Positions 12,118-24,062 of a DNA stretch of 64,000 nucleotides are shown piece by piece. The stretch lies in the NCBI GenBank assembly GCA_008973525.1, contig WACJ01000520.1, forward strand, positions 1,798,001 through 1,862,000, written 5' to 3'. A model generated the notes under the pieces. It made no database searches and was not told where the DNA came from. It worked only from the letters and a program-made list of their open reading frames with translations. The position numbers were made by a program, and so were the translations under genes. Origin of the DNA: Stenopsyche tienmushanensis (Eukaryota; Arthropoda; Insecta; Trichoptera; Stenopsychidae). Within the stretch, counting starts at the first letter, position 1. Each line of letters opens with the position of its first letter.

Positions 12118-13430
12118 AGATGGCAAGATTGTACTGTAAAGGTACCCCTACACGTTTATTAAAGTGCGATCATGTTTTTTTTTGTTCATATTTTCAAATT
12201 TAATATCCTGGTTCACACGATTCAAAAGATTTGACCTCTTTTTTTTACCCCATACACTTTACAAATTTCAAAAGTAAATTTGCTTACATCTTCCCGATAT
12301 ACGAACATTCCCAAATTTTAAATCGATGAAGTCTTATCAATAACATCTTCACGGTTTTTAATTGGTCATGTTTAAGCTAATGCTTTGTGACGCGTCAACA
12401 TGTTTTAATGAGCAAATACCTTCGATAAAATTGAGCCGTCAGTCTGGACCAAAAGTCCGTTCGATATCATCGTCTCACAATATCATTACAGAAAGTCAAT
12501 TCTTCATTGTAATTGTCAGCTAATATCCCGAGATACAAGTTGATCAGCAGTGGATGCATTAAGGCGAAACTCGTTCCGTGCATAATGATGCATTTTCTTC
12601 GACAGTGACGTCATTTCGAACAAGATATCATCCCGGTATCATCGGCATGGACCGGACGGATTTGCGTGTCAACGTTGCGTTTTGTCTGTTCCCAGATTTC
12701 ATCCTTTTGTGCCAGTGTCAAGTGACAAGGCAACAGGAATGACACGGCGATGACAGAATGCGATAAGGACGTCTTGTTATTTTTGCCCGTCTCGGTTGCC
12801 CCGTCTCATTCGCATGCTTCTTTTTAGGTCTCAATCGGCGATCGAAATTCAAAGTCGATATGATTTTTATTATTGGGTCATAAATCCCTATGACGGAAAC
12901 CACATAGGGTCACACAAGTCGGCAAACAAAATCGTGCATCCGCAAAGCAAACAAAACTCGCAGTAATAAAACATATAAATTGTTTGCTTCACGATCGCAC
13001 ATCTTTCGTTACAAATCCTGGGCCTGTGTTAGGTCACGATCCATACCAAAGGTGTCCTTACTTGGGGCTCGACATAGTCCTGAACTTTGCAAAGACATAA
13101 AGCAAAGCACCACCATTTACAGCTTCTTGCAGAAATGGGCGCCCCCATAAGGTTGGAGACATTTGACCCGACGTTATTCAAACATGCATCATCAAAAATA
13201 CCCCATAACTAATGGTTTTTAAACAGGACACGGACAAATTCCATTATCATTTGAATGTTTAATAATAATATTATGTTAGAAATAGAAGCACGGCATTGAA
13301 AATGAAGGTCTATGTATCTCAATATTTAAACGTGTAGGGGCACCTTTACAGCACGACCTTGCCGTCGATGTACGAGTGTATCGCTTGAGTCCGTTCGCAG
13401 CATATGCGGGATTCCTCGTCGACGGGTCAA
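12118..13430. repeat. Inverted pair of family c ends enclosing 1.2 kb
   Basis: CTGTAAAGGTACCCCTACAC at 12134 and its inverse CGTGTAGGGGCACCTTTACAG at 13331-13351 face each other. The match continues outward into GATGGCAAGATTGT on the left and its inverse on the right. The right arm runs on to a family c terminus, the inverse of TTGACCCGTCGACGAGGAAT, at 13430. The interior contains no frame I can recognise; a GAAGCACGGCATTGAAAAT segment near 13284 is shared with 57282. It may be one old DNA element or two nested copies. Confidence 0.5.
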
Positions 13431-15000
13431 AATCATCACATAACGACCATTTGAAATCCGAATTAAATTGTTAAAGTCAAGATGAATGATGGGATCATAA
13501 ATTTGTTTTAAAAAAACCTGCAGAGAAACGCTGCAGCATCCGAACCCTTTTTAATGACCCCCGCCGAATGAGATTTTTTACCAACCCCATCTGAACGCGA
13601 CTAAATTTTTAATCTATTCAACTCGCGCGTTCCCATCAAAGTTCTCCAAATGAATATCCCATATGCCGTATTAAAACATATTTTTTAACATAAAAGCGCA
13701 CCGATTTAGTTTCGAATCCGAATCGCTCATCTGCGGAATTGTAGATTCGACCACAAAAAAAAAACGAAAAAATGAGTTATGTGGGGGCGGTCGTTAGGGG
13801 GGCATCAGACGCACATGCGGGCCAGTTTGTTTTAGGGCTGCCACTAAAAAGTCTGATTTGTTTATTACCCCGCGATGATTTTACGACCCTCAACAGCTTT
13901 CGAATGTGGATATGTATATATATAAAGCACACGAATAAATTATTTAATGCCCCGTTAATGGGTCCGGGGATATAAAAATGCGGTCGAAATTATTTTTCAG
14001 GGAATACGGGATAGGATTTTATTGTACCTGTACGATCGGTTTCATTTCTTGATTGAGATTTATGCTCTCTCGCTTGAGGTAATACGATGGTGATGCTGTT
14101 GGGGATTTGTTTATCGCTCGGAAGACACGAAACACTTTACGGATACCCTTCGTCCTTTACCCTCCTTAGGGGTGACGATAAACTCGCTTTTGACATCATT
14201 ATGACCCTGTACACGAAATGTCTTTTTTGTGTTAGCCAGTCGACATATGGGCCTTTAGAATTTTTTCATCCTAGTTCAGGATGTATCATGTTGAAATTTA
14301 AACACCGAGCTGGTTGTTTGTACAAATGAATGTCTCGAAAAAATCTATTTGTTTTACAAAATGAGCTAAAAATCCCACACAAAACAACATTCGTCTAAAA
14401 TTATTATTTTTTGATTTCTGTCTAATTGCTGAATGTTTGCAATGAAGTTCCATTGTGACTTTAGCAGTGTGAAATATGGTTATATCCTGTTCAAACTGGA
14501 AGATTCACCAAGAAAAAGTGTTCAATCAATTCTCACATCATAGTTTTATCTAAATGCAAAGTCCAATCGTATGTTTTATAGACATTAAGATGAAAATGGG
14601 CTTCAACATCGATCGATATCACTTATAAAAACGTTTTATGTATACAAAAAATACACTTTTTTCCCTCGCATTCATACAAAGTGTAGTCGAAACCCCTAAA
14701 TTAAATCCCCCAGAGTACATTAGTACAAGTATTGCGTTTTTTATCCCGGCTTATGTCGGATATATTAAAACTAGTTTAATTTTTTTGCCAAAACTGCACT
14801 AGCGAAATGCATCAACTTGACTTTGTAATGAACCGTGCCTTCAAGCGTTATTGCCAAAAAAAAACCTGTTACAAAAGATATTATGTAAATTGGAAATATA
14901 AGACGGAGTTGTACAGTGGATAAGATCAAAGAAATAATAGTCTCGAATCGTTTTGCGCGAAAAATTCAATTAACGCGCAAATATGTTTGAGCGCGACGCG
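13431..15000. other. Single-copy block, no gene recognised
   Basis: A GC-balanced segment 13760-14330 has two modest open frames on the + strand (13772-13975 and 14087-14329) without recognisable domains. The rest is AT-rich. No shared repeat found. Confidence 0.4.
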
Positions 15001-15436
15001 AAGTAATAATTCTAAAAATATCCTATGGAATATCTTTTTTTAATTAGGAGTGATCTATTTTCTTTCCAATAATCAATACATTTATTGAAATTGAATGATA
15101 TATAAGGGAAAGTATAAATGATATTCGGTTTTATTATAAATATGAACAAACATACAAACATTGATTTTTTTAAATATAAAATCTACTGTAAGTTGATTGT
15201 ACTATACCTATAATATTTAAGAAAACGCAAACAATAAATTGGCAAAGTTTTATCGTAATCGAATGAACGGTATGGCAGCGCTTTAAATACGGACAAACAA
15301 ACATTGATTTTTATATATTAGACTATGCCTATATTACTCGCGAAATCATAAGCAATAAGTGGACGAAGTTTTTTTGCAATCCGATGAACGGTATGGTAGC
15401 GCATTTCGAACGAACAAATCCCAATTCATGTTTATA
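15001..15436 (+). repeat. Dimeric repeat R, copy 2 with insertion
   Basis: AAGTAATAATTCTAAAAATATC is followed by roughly 100 bases absent from the other copies (about 15025-15125), then the usual two units ending ATGAACGGTATGGCAGCGC and ATGAACGGTATGGTAGCGC. The insertion adds a diverged local segment, not a recognised element. Confidence 0.6.
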
Positions 15437-15449
15437 CATTAAATTAGAT

Positions 15450-16101
15450 GAGTTCTACTACTAACAAAGAAAACCTCGAAAAAATGGATAAAATGTGAGA
15501 TATGAATCGTCGACTCCATCTCTTCATTATTGGCAAGTTTGGGAAAGAAAATAACCCAAAGGGCTTAATTTGGGAAATAGAGTGCATGAGGAAGCAATTC
15601 TAATTTTGAATCATTGATTTGGGCCTCTGTAATGATAGATGTGTGAACTGGGCACTCTCTCGATGAAACAACACTTTCTTTTTAGCCAAATGTGGCCGTT
15701 TTACTTGATTTCATCACTCGTTCTGAAAAGCGGACCGTTTGGGCACGCAAACCTTCTATGATCTACACGATCGCAGAAGCCCCCCAGAGGTGAAAAAGAA
15801 ATAACCAATTAGGTAACCAACCACAAAAGGATTTATTGTTGTGAAACATCACCAAACACTCCATTGAAATATCCTCACTATGCCGTATGTGTCCCATTAT
15901 GAGCAAACGCGGCACTCATCTTGCACAAAGCCTTCTCATGTTAAAATTTTCAAGTAATATACTATGTATAGCACTTTTTTAAATGCTTGATGATGACTTC
16001 CTCAGAGTAGAATCTAGTTCGGTTTTAATGATGACCAATTTTTTCTATGGTTTCCATCTATATGTCAGGTCGGGTACTTTTGGGGCAGCCTTGTTAATGG
16101 T
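15450..16101 (-). mobile_element. Mariner family F3, most complete copy
   Basis: The right end (minus-strand start) is the inverse of the TIR CCAAAAGTACCCGACCTGAC at about 16070-16092. Reading the minus strand: MRRLCAR-stop-VPRLL at about 15941-15900, SMECLVMFHNNK after it, then KRPHLAKKKVLFHRES at about 15705-15650 where intact mariners have KKVLFHQDNAP, then LELLPHALYFP at about 15595-15560 for LLPHPPYSPDLAP. The catalytic DN is replaced by RE and the SPD region has a stop. Several frameshifts. A mariner transposase pseudogene; the F3 MITE-like copies elsewhere share its ends. Confidence 0.75.
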
Positions 16102-16200
16102 TTGTTTATGACATTTCGTTACAATAACAAATAATTTACATTAATATAGATCTTAATATAAATTTACAGTCATATTTATGTATATAAAAGTTATTTATAT

Positions 16201-16262
16201 TTAACACATTCCCGTCGGGTTACGCTTGACGCAGGGTGTATTTGTAATATTAGAAAAAACTG
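16201..16262 (+). repeat. TTAA-ended repeat family b, copy 2
   Basis: TTAACACATTCCCGTCGGGT at 16201, then ACGCTTGACGCAGGGTGTAT and TGTAATATTAGAAAAAAC. Inverse orientation to the copy ending at 11355. Confidence 0.5.
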
Positions 16263-17955
16263 AGAAAATGTTTAGGACAGCAGTATTTTTTAAACTGTGC
16301 AAAATAAGTGATGTTCTTAGGGTTTCTTTAAGTAAAAATAAATCCGAAAAATGACAGTCATGGTCTGCAATTACCCGCTGATGATCTTTATGAGGGATAA
16401 CTACGACTAGCCTTCAGGTATCGGAGTTTGCATCATAAATGCTTTAGCTACTGTATTATTTGAAGAAGCCAGCAGAATTTACCCGATGCATACTACCTCG
16501 TAGGCATCATTCATGACTGCGGAGAGTTATCTAATTCCATGTTCGCTGTGTCTCTGTTGTATCTCCCGGCTCGTACGTAGCGAATAGCTGGATCCACGAA
16601 AGAAATCTTCCACGCGGGCTCCTAACAAAAATCACATATCGCTTGCTCTCCGGGCATATATTAAGTCAGGGGCGTGCATATAAACTGCGCTTAATAAGGG
16701 ATAAACAACCGGGTAATACGGGACATAAAAAGCAATTTGGCTTATTGGGCGCAATGCGCACAAAGCTGCTAAACTCCCCGCCGACACATTAAGCGCCCGA
16801 GTTTCGACGAATTAACTATTATTTTATAGATCATATTATTACATGTATTATATGCGAGGCAAAGTCTCGTAATCGGGTGCAATGATATAATCGCAAATCG
16901 AATTACCCGAACCGGTTCCCGGATCGCCTTCGGCAGCCGCAGGAAGACAGTGTTGTCTCGCGCGGCCGATGTCCAGGCTCCGTCGCTCCGGATCATCCTT
17001 TATAAAGTCCATCATGATCCATTAGAGTCCTCATGCGAGTTGATATGGAGATGGGACCGGAATGCAGATGATCCTAGACAATGGCCCGATTAAAATCTAC
17101 CACAACAGGTGAGCGATAAATAATTGGAGCCCTCGCCCATATCTCTTCTGCCCGCGATCATAAACTCGCGATATAAATTATCTCATATTCAGGGAATTAA
17201 GCGACGCGGATTTTAAGAGCTGCCTTATCTATCCTTCATTAGAGGCGCAGACTTGAAGTTTCTCTCCCCATAACCGTTCCATTTATAAGCAACAATCTAC
17301 ATTTATGGCGTTTTCTCAAGAAGCCGCCTTATAAACGGCGGAGAAGCCAGCAATGCGTTAAGATAACACCGGGGTGGGAGCTCTCGAGACATGCACAACC
17401 CATACACAAACCCCACACTTGTTCTCATACACATTGCGAATAGTAACGCAAACAAATTTGAGAAAAGAAGCCACTGACACGTTGACTTATCTTCTCGAAG
17501 TAATTGACAGGCGGGCGCTCCGTCTCGGCGAAAGAATTTCAAATATAAACGGCTGTTATTCAAATATGGCATCCGATACTCGCGGTCGTATTCATTTTCG
17601 TGTGCTTTTCTTTATTTTTCTACCCCTTTGTGGTTCTCGGAATTGACTCGCGTCTTGTGCAAAACGGGCTGCGCTTTTCTCGTGGGGGCATGCGAAAATT
17701 CTCCCTTATGAAATGGGGCAATTGTTGTGAATATCTGTTATGAGAGGGTAGCAATGTTTTTTCTTTCGTGCAGGTGTGACGTGTGAAATACGGAAAATAT
17801 CTGTCTTATATTGTGTACCACCAAAAATAACCCTTATGTATGCTACGTATATTCCACCCCCATGTCTACGTTCTGCGTTTGTAACATGCCACGTTATACA
17901 AGAGTTATAATATTTAAAACGATGTAAAAAAAAATCGTCTGATTGTGTACCATCG
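16263..17955. other. GC-balanced single-copy block, no gene recognised
   Basis: CpG-containing and without shared repeats from about 16400 to 17720. Open frames at 17303-17572 (-) and 17374-17646 (+) overlap in antisense. A CAG/GTGAGC at 17109 and a GCAG/GTGTGA at 17772 were checked as splice junctions and judged weak. A candidate region for conserved noncoding sequence. Confidence 0.4.
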
Positions 17956-17959
17956 ACAT

Positions 17960-18170
17960 TTAACCTTTTGATTAGGAATTACGCATATATGCGTTCGGAT
18001 TCAATTGCTACCGGGGAAAAAAATCGCATATTGAGTACTGAGATTAGTGAATCGTAGACAGAGACGAAGAGTGTCCTGCATCGATAGCAAATCTTACATC
18101 GATGGCAAAATCTTGTTGTAAAGGTACCCCTACACGTCTAAATATTGTCAAATATTACAAATATAAAGAA
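17960..18170 (+). repeat. TTAA-ended repeat family c, most complete end
   Basis: Starts TTAACCTTTTGATTAGGAAT at a TTAA, continues ACGCATATATGCGTTCGGAT, then CATCGATGGCAAAATCTTGT and TGTAAAGGTACCCCTACACG and ends in a CTAAATATTGTCAAATATTA block. Relatives at 12118-13430, 34353, 41033, 45431 and 56975. TTAA plus a CCC-like start resembles piggyBac termini. No coding content. Confidence 0.55.
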
Positions 18171-18311
18171 TCGCTTGTATTTCTATAAAGGAATGCAATT
18201 TTTAACTCAATTTAAAATAAATTCACTAATTAAAATGTCAATCAAACTTAACCTAGAAATTCTTCCTATGAAATCTTTAAATGCGTTTTTGTCGAAACTA
18301 CTTTTTTCGTC

Positions 18312-18425
18312 ACGGTTGACATGATATCTCAAATTCTAATTATCTGATTTACTTCAAATTTAATATAAAGCTTTTATATATAACATTCTATGGTCTCTAC
18401 CAGATTTATATTATAAAAAATATTT
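18312..18425 (+). repeat. AT-rich repeat with GGTTGACATGATATCTCAA, copy 1
   Basis: GGTTGACATGATATCTCAA, a diverged TCTGATTTACTT block and CAGATTTATAT recur in the same order at 22905-23030. Unclassified. Confidence 0.45.
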
Positions 18426-18429
18426 AATA

Positions 18430-20410
18430 TCATATTGTATAACAAGTGTCCGAGTTTCATTTTGACATCAGTTCATCAACTGCATTTTTATTTAAATCGC
18501 ATGAAATATTTATAAAACGGCTAGTAAAGGCTGATTTTGTCATTCTAAATGATAATCGAATAGTAAACGTCCACTTTGCATAATTTTATGCGCGTTATAA
18601 ATATTATATGGCGCTTAAATATAACGACATTGTGTGTTAATCGCCTTAAATACTGTTTGTGGTTCGAGCCCATTTAGCGTCGATACTTTATTTTATTTAG
18701 TCTGTGCTATAAGACTGGCTCGTATGCATTTTCTTCGTTATTACACTGATTAAGCCCGTCGTCCTGTTGGCTTGCCCGTTGTGTGTACGTATGAAGTCGT
18801 AAATATCGGTTCATCTTAATGCAGAACGTGGACTTGAGTCAATCGTGAGAAATATAGACAAGTTTCATAGATACCAAGAAAGCAAATACTTGTAGTCGGT
18901 AGCCGAATCGTTAGCTGGTGGAAGCGAACCCAAAGCGAAGTCATGTTGGGTTCACTTAGCAAGCCGAGCCATAATCCGATAACAATAGTAATCAATAGAG
19001 TGTATCGTATTTCTTCAGACATTGACACTCGATTTATCGAGACATGGGAACTTATTGTGGTCGGGCGTCATTTGAAAATTTATATGCGCAAAGTTCATCC
19101 AGGCCATCAGACTTTTTGTTGTTCTTCAACGCGCAGATCGACGATGGATAGAAGAAAAGCAGTCAAGGCGCTGGTGCTGCTGCGTGTTGTCATTAAATAA
19201 TGACCGCGTTTGTTATTATGTTATATTATATGTTGGACTGACAAATGAAGACAGTCTGCGCTTTTTCTACTTGGATATTCCACCAACAGTAGGCTATCAA
19301 CTTTATTATCCAAGTAATCATTAAGTTATTGCTGGTCACTTGCACCTTCGGGCGTTCATACTAACGAGAGCTGCTTTTGTCCGCTGCAGTAGCTTCCAAG
19401 GCGAGCTTCGCACAACGATGTGGATTTTATCTTGCTTGGAGGCTTTCTTCATAACTTGAGGAACTATCTCGTCAATACACCTGCGGATTCCTCCATAATA
19501 AAACATAGCATTAACAGTGGACGTTCGAGTATAATTGCTTTCCAATACAAACGGACAGGCTGAATCGCCATGGAGATTGCTCATAAAAAGCTCGCTGCAA
19601 GTCTGCGAAATAATTTAATTCATATAAAAGCTCGCAACGATTCCATCAAATAGTATGTACTATCGACAGAGTTAAGGTTCATTTATTTATTGATATACAA
19701 GCTTGATTCACGCTGCGCGGTCCTGAGAGAATTATAACGGAGGAGCTTTTTCGTCGAAGCGATCGGAGATGAATTAAGTCTATCATCGCGGACTTTGAAA
19801 ACGCATCCGATGTTTGGAAGCGTAAAATCATGGTCCATAGGATCTTGACCGGCACGCGGTACCCACGCTCGCAGATGATTCCTCCGGCATTTTAATACCT
19901 GACATAAGAGATGATAAATCTTCGCGATGCGAAGGAAGATGCCCATTTGTATTCATTTGACATGGACGTCAAACTCGGCTTGATGTGTATATTCAAATAT
20001 ATTTATTTAGGTTAATTACTCTCCACAACATTGAATCTCCACGAAGTCACGAGTTGCAAATTAAAATCAATTCGCTTCAGATCACCTATCTGCGTGGGCA
20101 GCCCCGCAGATTGGAAGATGTACTCTCGGCCTAAGTGCTTTTGTATACAAATGATGCAAAAATAAGCAAAGGCATTTTTCATTTTCGTTTAATGAATCGA
20201 TTCTGTTCGTTCTGCAACAAAAATCCTTTAATTAATACATATACCCATACAAAAAAGAGTTCGCCTATAGCATGTGCTTATATTTTTTTTATACCGGTTC
20301 AGTTCCAAGCATTTATATCGGTTCTCTTACAGGATTTTTTCCAGCATAGATGATTTATTCCCTTTTTTTTAATAAGCATATTGATTTAGTGATCCCAAGT
20401 TAAGATACTC
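18430..20410. other. Mostly single-copy block, no gene recognised
   Basis: Contains one inverted fragment of LTR-like family B at 19680-19735 (TTTATTTATTGATATACAAG, CTGCGCGGTCCTGAGA). Open frames at 18943-19200 (+), 19336-19584 (-) and 19683-19946 (-) show no domain I recognise. Confidence 0.4.
19678..19737 (-). repeat. LTR-like repeat family B, short inverted copy
   Basis: Inverse of the AGACCGCGTAGCGTG and TTGTATATCAATAAATAAAT part of the family; the remaining parts are missing. Confidence 0.5.
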
Positions 20411-20416
20411 GTTATA

Positions 20417-20695
20417 TTAACCTTTGCCCACCGGTGATGTATTTACTACACAATTACTCTAATAATGGGAATATCGATATGAAATATAATAGATACGAGG
20501 TTCAAAATTTTTGTATTCCTCCGTAATACAATTACAAATCACATCAAAGCATTATAGCATATAAGTATTCATCTGCAGCGACGGAAATAAATAATTTGTC
20601 AGAAAATCGGGAATTTTGCGAGTTTTAGTCCGTGTCTCAGCAGATACGAATTTTATCAGTCACATTGATGGCGTTTATATGAAAATGAAGGCGCA
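20417..20695 (+). repeat. TTAA-ended repeat family e, copy 2
   Basis: Starts TTAACCTTTGCCCACCGGTG and matches the copy at 11634 through CTGCAGCGACGGAAATAAAT and GAATTTTGCGAGTTTTAGTC. It has about 20 bases (CAGCAGATACGAATTTTATC) missing from the other copy. Direct orientation relative to copy 1, 8.8 kb apart. Confidence 0.6.
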
Positions 20696-20795
20696 TTTTG
20701 AAAATAATATTTATTTTATCTATTTTTTAATTAACTTTTCTTAAATAAATAAAATTTTTTCGCCTTCAAATTTTACTTTGTTGAAGCTTGAAATC

Positions 20796-20875
20796 AATTA
20801 TTTGGGTTGTCGATCGCTGAATCACTGGAATTCAATCGCCAATACGCGACTATACTCATCGAAGGGTTGACACAG
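20796..20875 (+). repeat. LTR-like repeat family B, 3' part
   Basis: TTTGTTGAAGCTTGAAATC, TTTGGGTTGTCGATC, ATCACTGGAATTCAATCGCC and AATACGCGACTATACTCATC occur in the family order; the AATAAA-containing part is missing. Confidence 0.45.
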
Positions 20876-20879
20876 ACAA

Positions 20880-22714
20880 TTAACACGATTGCAAGGCTCT
20901 TAGTGTCAAATTTAAATTCTTAGAGTACGTTTTAAATATTATCAAAAATGCCAAATCAATGATTTTTAGCGTTTGCTAAACGTTAACATGTCATGATGGT
21001 GGATTCGATTTTTTTCGCGCCAACCGCAGGCTCACAGTAATGCTCGCCGGTCATGACTTTTGGGCCGGCCGTATATTAAGGAGGCTTTGTCGGACTCAAA
21101 GGTCAAGTATTTGTTTGGATTGAATATAAATTATGGCCGGCGATTGCGTCAAGTAATGAGCGTATCCGATTTTTTGGCACGATAATAATGATGGGTGTTT
21201 TTTTCCGCGCGCTTTTTAAAATCACTTTTGCAATTATTTCATTCGATCGCCCGTCCGACGATCGATAGACAAACGTGACAACGTCGTTTATTTGCGCATA
21301 ATTAATTATTGACAAATTGGACGTCCTTTGAACGCGTGGCGTGCGGTCGGGTCGCGGAATCGCGTGATTGGCGCCGCGTCATCCGCGTTTTGTCCTGAGT
21401 GTGTTTTTTTTCTATATGAATTTATGATTCGTCGGTTTTTTGCCGTCGGAAATGAGCGCCCGGCGCTGATGAAGATCTCGCGCTTGGTTTTGGGGTGCGG
21501 GCCTGAATGTGTTGTCATATGTTAATGCGACACTTAATCAAGCTTTTCATCGTGGCATTTGAAGTTATCCCGGAATCATACTTCATCATCATTTGTCTGC
21601 AATCATCAAAGACATTGGGATTTTCTACGCATCGAATGCTATTATTATGGTTCGGCTTTGCTCAAATGCTCAAATGCTAAAAGCATCAACGAGCAATCAC
21701 AAATCTGTTTTTTTTCTTCGGTAATGTTATTGTGGCATTTAAAATGTGATTGCACAAAAACATTAAATTACATGTAGATTACATTTTGGTACATTTGGAA
21801 GCCAATCAGATATGGTCGTCAAGCATTTCATACAAAAAATGAATGATTCAGAGTGTAACCCTGGAATGTTGATACATCGGTCGAACGATTAAATTATTAA
21901 ATTAATGCTAACGTTTAGGCAGCATCGGTCATAAATCTATGGCGCGTATATCTTAAAAAATTGAAGAAGTATTATTAGAGCGTATAAGTCAAAATGTTTG
22001 ATTATAGAGAGCGGATGAACCGATAATTATTGACGTGTATTTCACACACAACTGGTATTTTCTCCATGCTATCCGTCTTATTCAATATTAATTCGTAATT
22101 TAGAATAATGGCGCAGTGTTGATTGCAAAACACCTGGCGGCCAAACTGGAACAGGACCGCGTCCAAGAAATGTACGAATTTGCATGCAAATAAGGCACCC
22201 GAGGAGGACGTTTCGCCCTTTGAAAAGTGCATGTCGCGGGATAATCTCGCAGGAGACTGAGTAAATTACGTTTTGATAATATCCAACACGGTAGTTATCC
22301 GGCGTACAAAGAGACATGCATTAAAGCCATAAAACGCGTTTCCTCTACAAGCCATTGTATTTAGCCCTACAACCAATAAATTGGATTCCTGTGTATTCAC
22401 GAATTTAATGTCTTTCTCCGTTCTAAGCGCGTCGGTGATTAAGCGATTCCATTAAGCGGCACAATTACAAAAATTGCCCCTCCGTATTATTGAGACGTTG
22501 CTCGACTCTCTATCTCTTCTTTGTATCGCTCCTCTTTGACTAATTACCCACATTAGCCCTTAACGCACTGCGGCCCTGGATGATTCAAATAATAAACTAA
22601 AAATGCATCTGGGAGCGATTCGCGCGATGGCTTCTGTTTGAGAGGATCATCTTTGAAGATAAACGAATATGTTCAACTGTGAAAATAACATAATATATAA
22701 AGACTTACAAAATA
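20880..22714. other. GC-balanced single-copy block, no gene recognised
   Basis: CpG-rich around 21000-21500, where frames are open on both strands (21328-21525 + and 21306-21518 -) with no recognisable domain. Nothing shared with other parts of the window. Confidence 0.4.
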
Positions 22715-22747
22715 TTGCTAAGCGTAAGCCGACTGGAATGTGTTTAA
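22715..22747 (-). repeat. TTAA-ended repeat family b, short end
   Basis: Inverse of TTAAACACATTCCAGTCGGC followed by TTACGC. Only the terminus is recognisable. Confidence 0.4.
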
Positions 22748-22904
22748 ATTCTAGTCCAGAATTTTTAAAAAAATCAATTTAATTTTTGATGCATATTTTC
22801 AAATTATATACATTTAAGAATATATCATTCAAATAAATTTATAAAATATATAAAATCCAATTTTTTACAAAATTATAGCTATTTTAGTGATGCGCCAACT
22901 AAGT

Positions 22905-23030
22905 CGACCCATTTTCAATATGGTTGACATGATATCTCAAGTTTTAATAAATCTATTTATTTAAAATTTAATACATACATTTTCAATATAATTCTCTATT
23001 GTTCCAAGCAGATTTATATCAAAATTATAT
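22905..23030 (+). repeat. AT-rich repeat with GGTTGACATGATATCTCAA, copy 2
   Basis: Second copy of the block at 18312-18425. 23030-23515 next to it is AT-rich without a recognisable feature. Confidence 0.45.
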
Positions 23031-23519
23031 TTTTAACCATTTAAAAAAAAATTAAACTAAAAGAAGTACAAAAAATATTTATATATTAAATATAACTTTT
23101 TTTTAACTTATATATTCTATGTGTATAATGATTGATAATTGTTATACTAAGATAACCCATAAAAAAGGTCATGGATAGACCAACTGACAAAATCCACTTC
23201 AAAGTTCAACTTTCATCACAAAAAAGTGTTTGTATAACACATGTTGCTTCGGCGATGAAAAATGTGATTTTGGAGCTTAAACGGGAAGATTTATCTAATC
23301 CAGCTTAATTATCGTTTTTAATTTAATTTAAATTAAATTTCATTGTTTCAACGAGCCCTTATTTCATTGTTTTCACCATTGCGATAATCTCCGAATGTCG
23401 CTTTATTCGGTCGCGGATATCATAACGGGGGGACATTAGAAGCGCCGGGTCGCTCTGCAGCATTATCTTAAGTGATAGATAATATTTTAACAACAAAATA
23501 TATGATCATCTTCAACATG

Positions 23520-24062
23520 TTAAGTGGGCGGGACGTATATATATACGTCCAACGTAAACTGCATCGAAATTGGTTATGACGTAAATATACGTCATCGAAA
23601 CATATTTCGAGCCCTAAAGCAGGCGGAACTTTTTTGTTTGTTTAACGAATGTTTGAGTTGTTAATGCATGTTTTGACATGAATTTAAGATAGGTAGCAAA
23701 TTTGTTGCACTTCGCTATTGTGTTGGAGCGGGCGTGTACTTAGTAAACGGTAACATAAGGTAAAATTCAAAGGCAAATTTAAAGTTTTATAATGGAAGTA
23801 CAAAAAAGACGCATTGATGCTCAGTTAGTTGGAAGACAACATAGTAAAAAGCCAAGCTATATCATCAAAAAACAGCATTACACCTCAATTGAAAGGCATT
23901 TTTAGAGAACAAATGAAAGGGAACTAAATCCAGTAAACTTCGAATTTATTACAAAAAAAGGGAAATAATCTATATACTAGTTTCTGGATTGTGAGGTAGC
24001 ACTACGTGTCAATAAATGCTTAAAATCACACCAGGTGGGCTGGACGTATATATACGTCTTAA
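23520..24062 (+). mobile_element. piggyBac-like deletion derivative
   Basis: Bounded by TTAA at 23520 and TTAA at 24059. Near each end a GTGGGC-type motif is followed by the palindrome GGACGTATATATACGTC (one more TA on the left). The + strand interior from about 23792 has a frame MEVQKRRIDAQLVGRQHSK, then after stops RIYYKKREIIYILVSG and LDCEVALRVNKCLKSH just before the right end. The last piece resembles the Cys-rich C-terminus of piggyBac transposases (C-x2-C ... LC ... CF-x2-YH). Most of the transposase, including the DDD catalytic core, is deleted. The exact right boundary is uncertain because the subterminal motifs are in direct orientation. Confidence 0.6.

Noticed and set aside
17095..17120. 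CAG/GTGAGC at 17109 as a third recursive site
   Set aside because: The upstream sequence (AAAATCTACCACAA) is not a polypyrimidine tract.
17755..17785. TTTTTTCTTTCGTGCAG/GTGTGA as a recursive site
   Set aside because: Good acceptor, but the donor GTGTGA deviates from GTRAGT. Kept only as a weak possibility.
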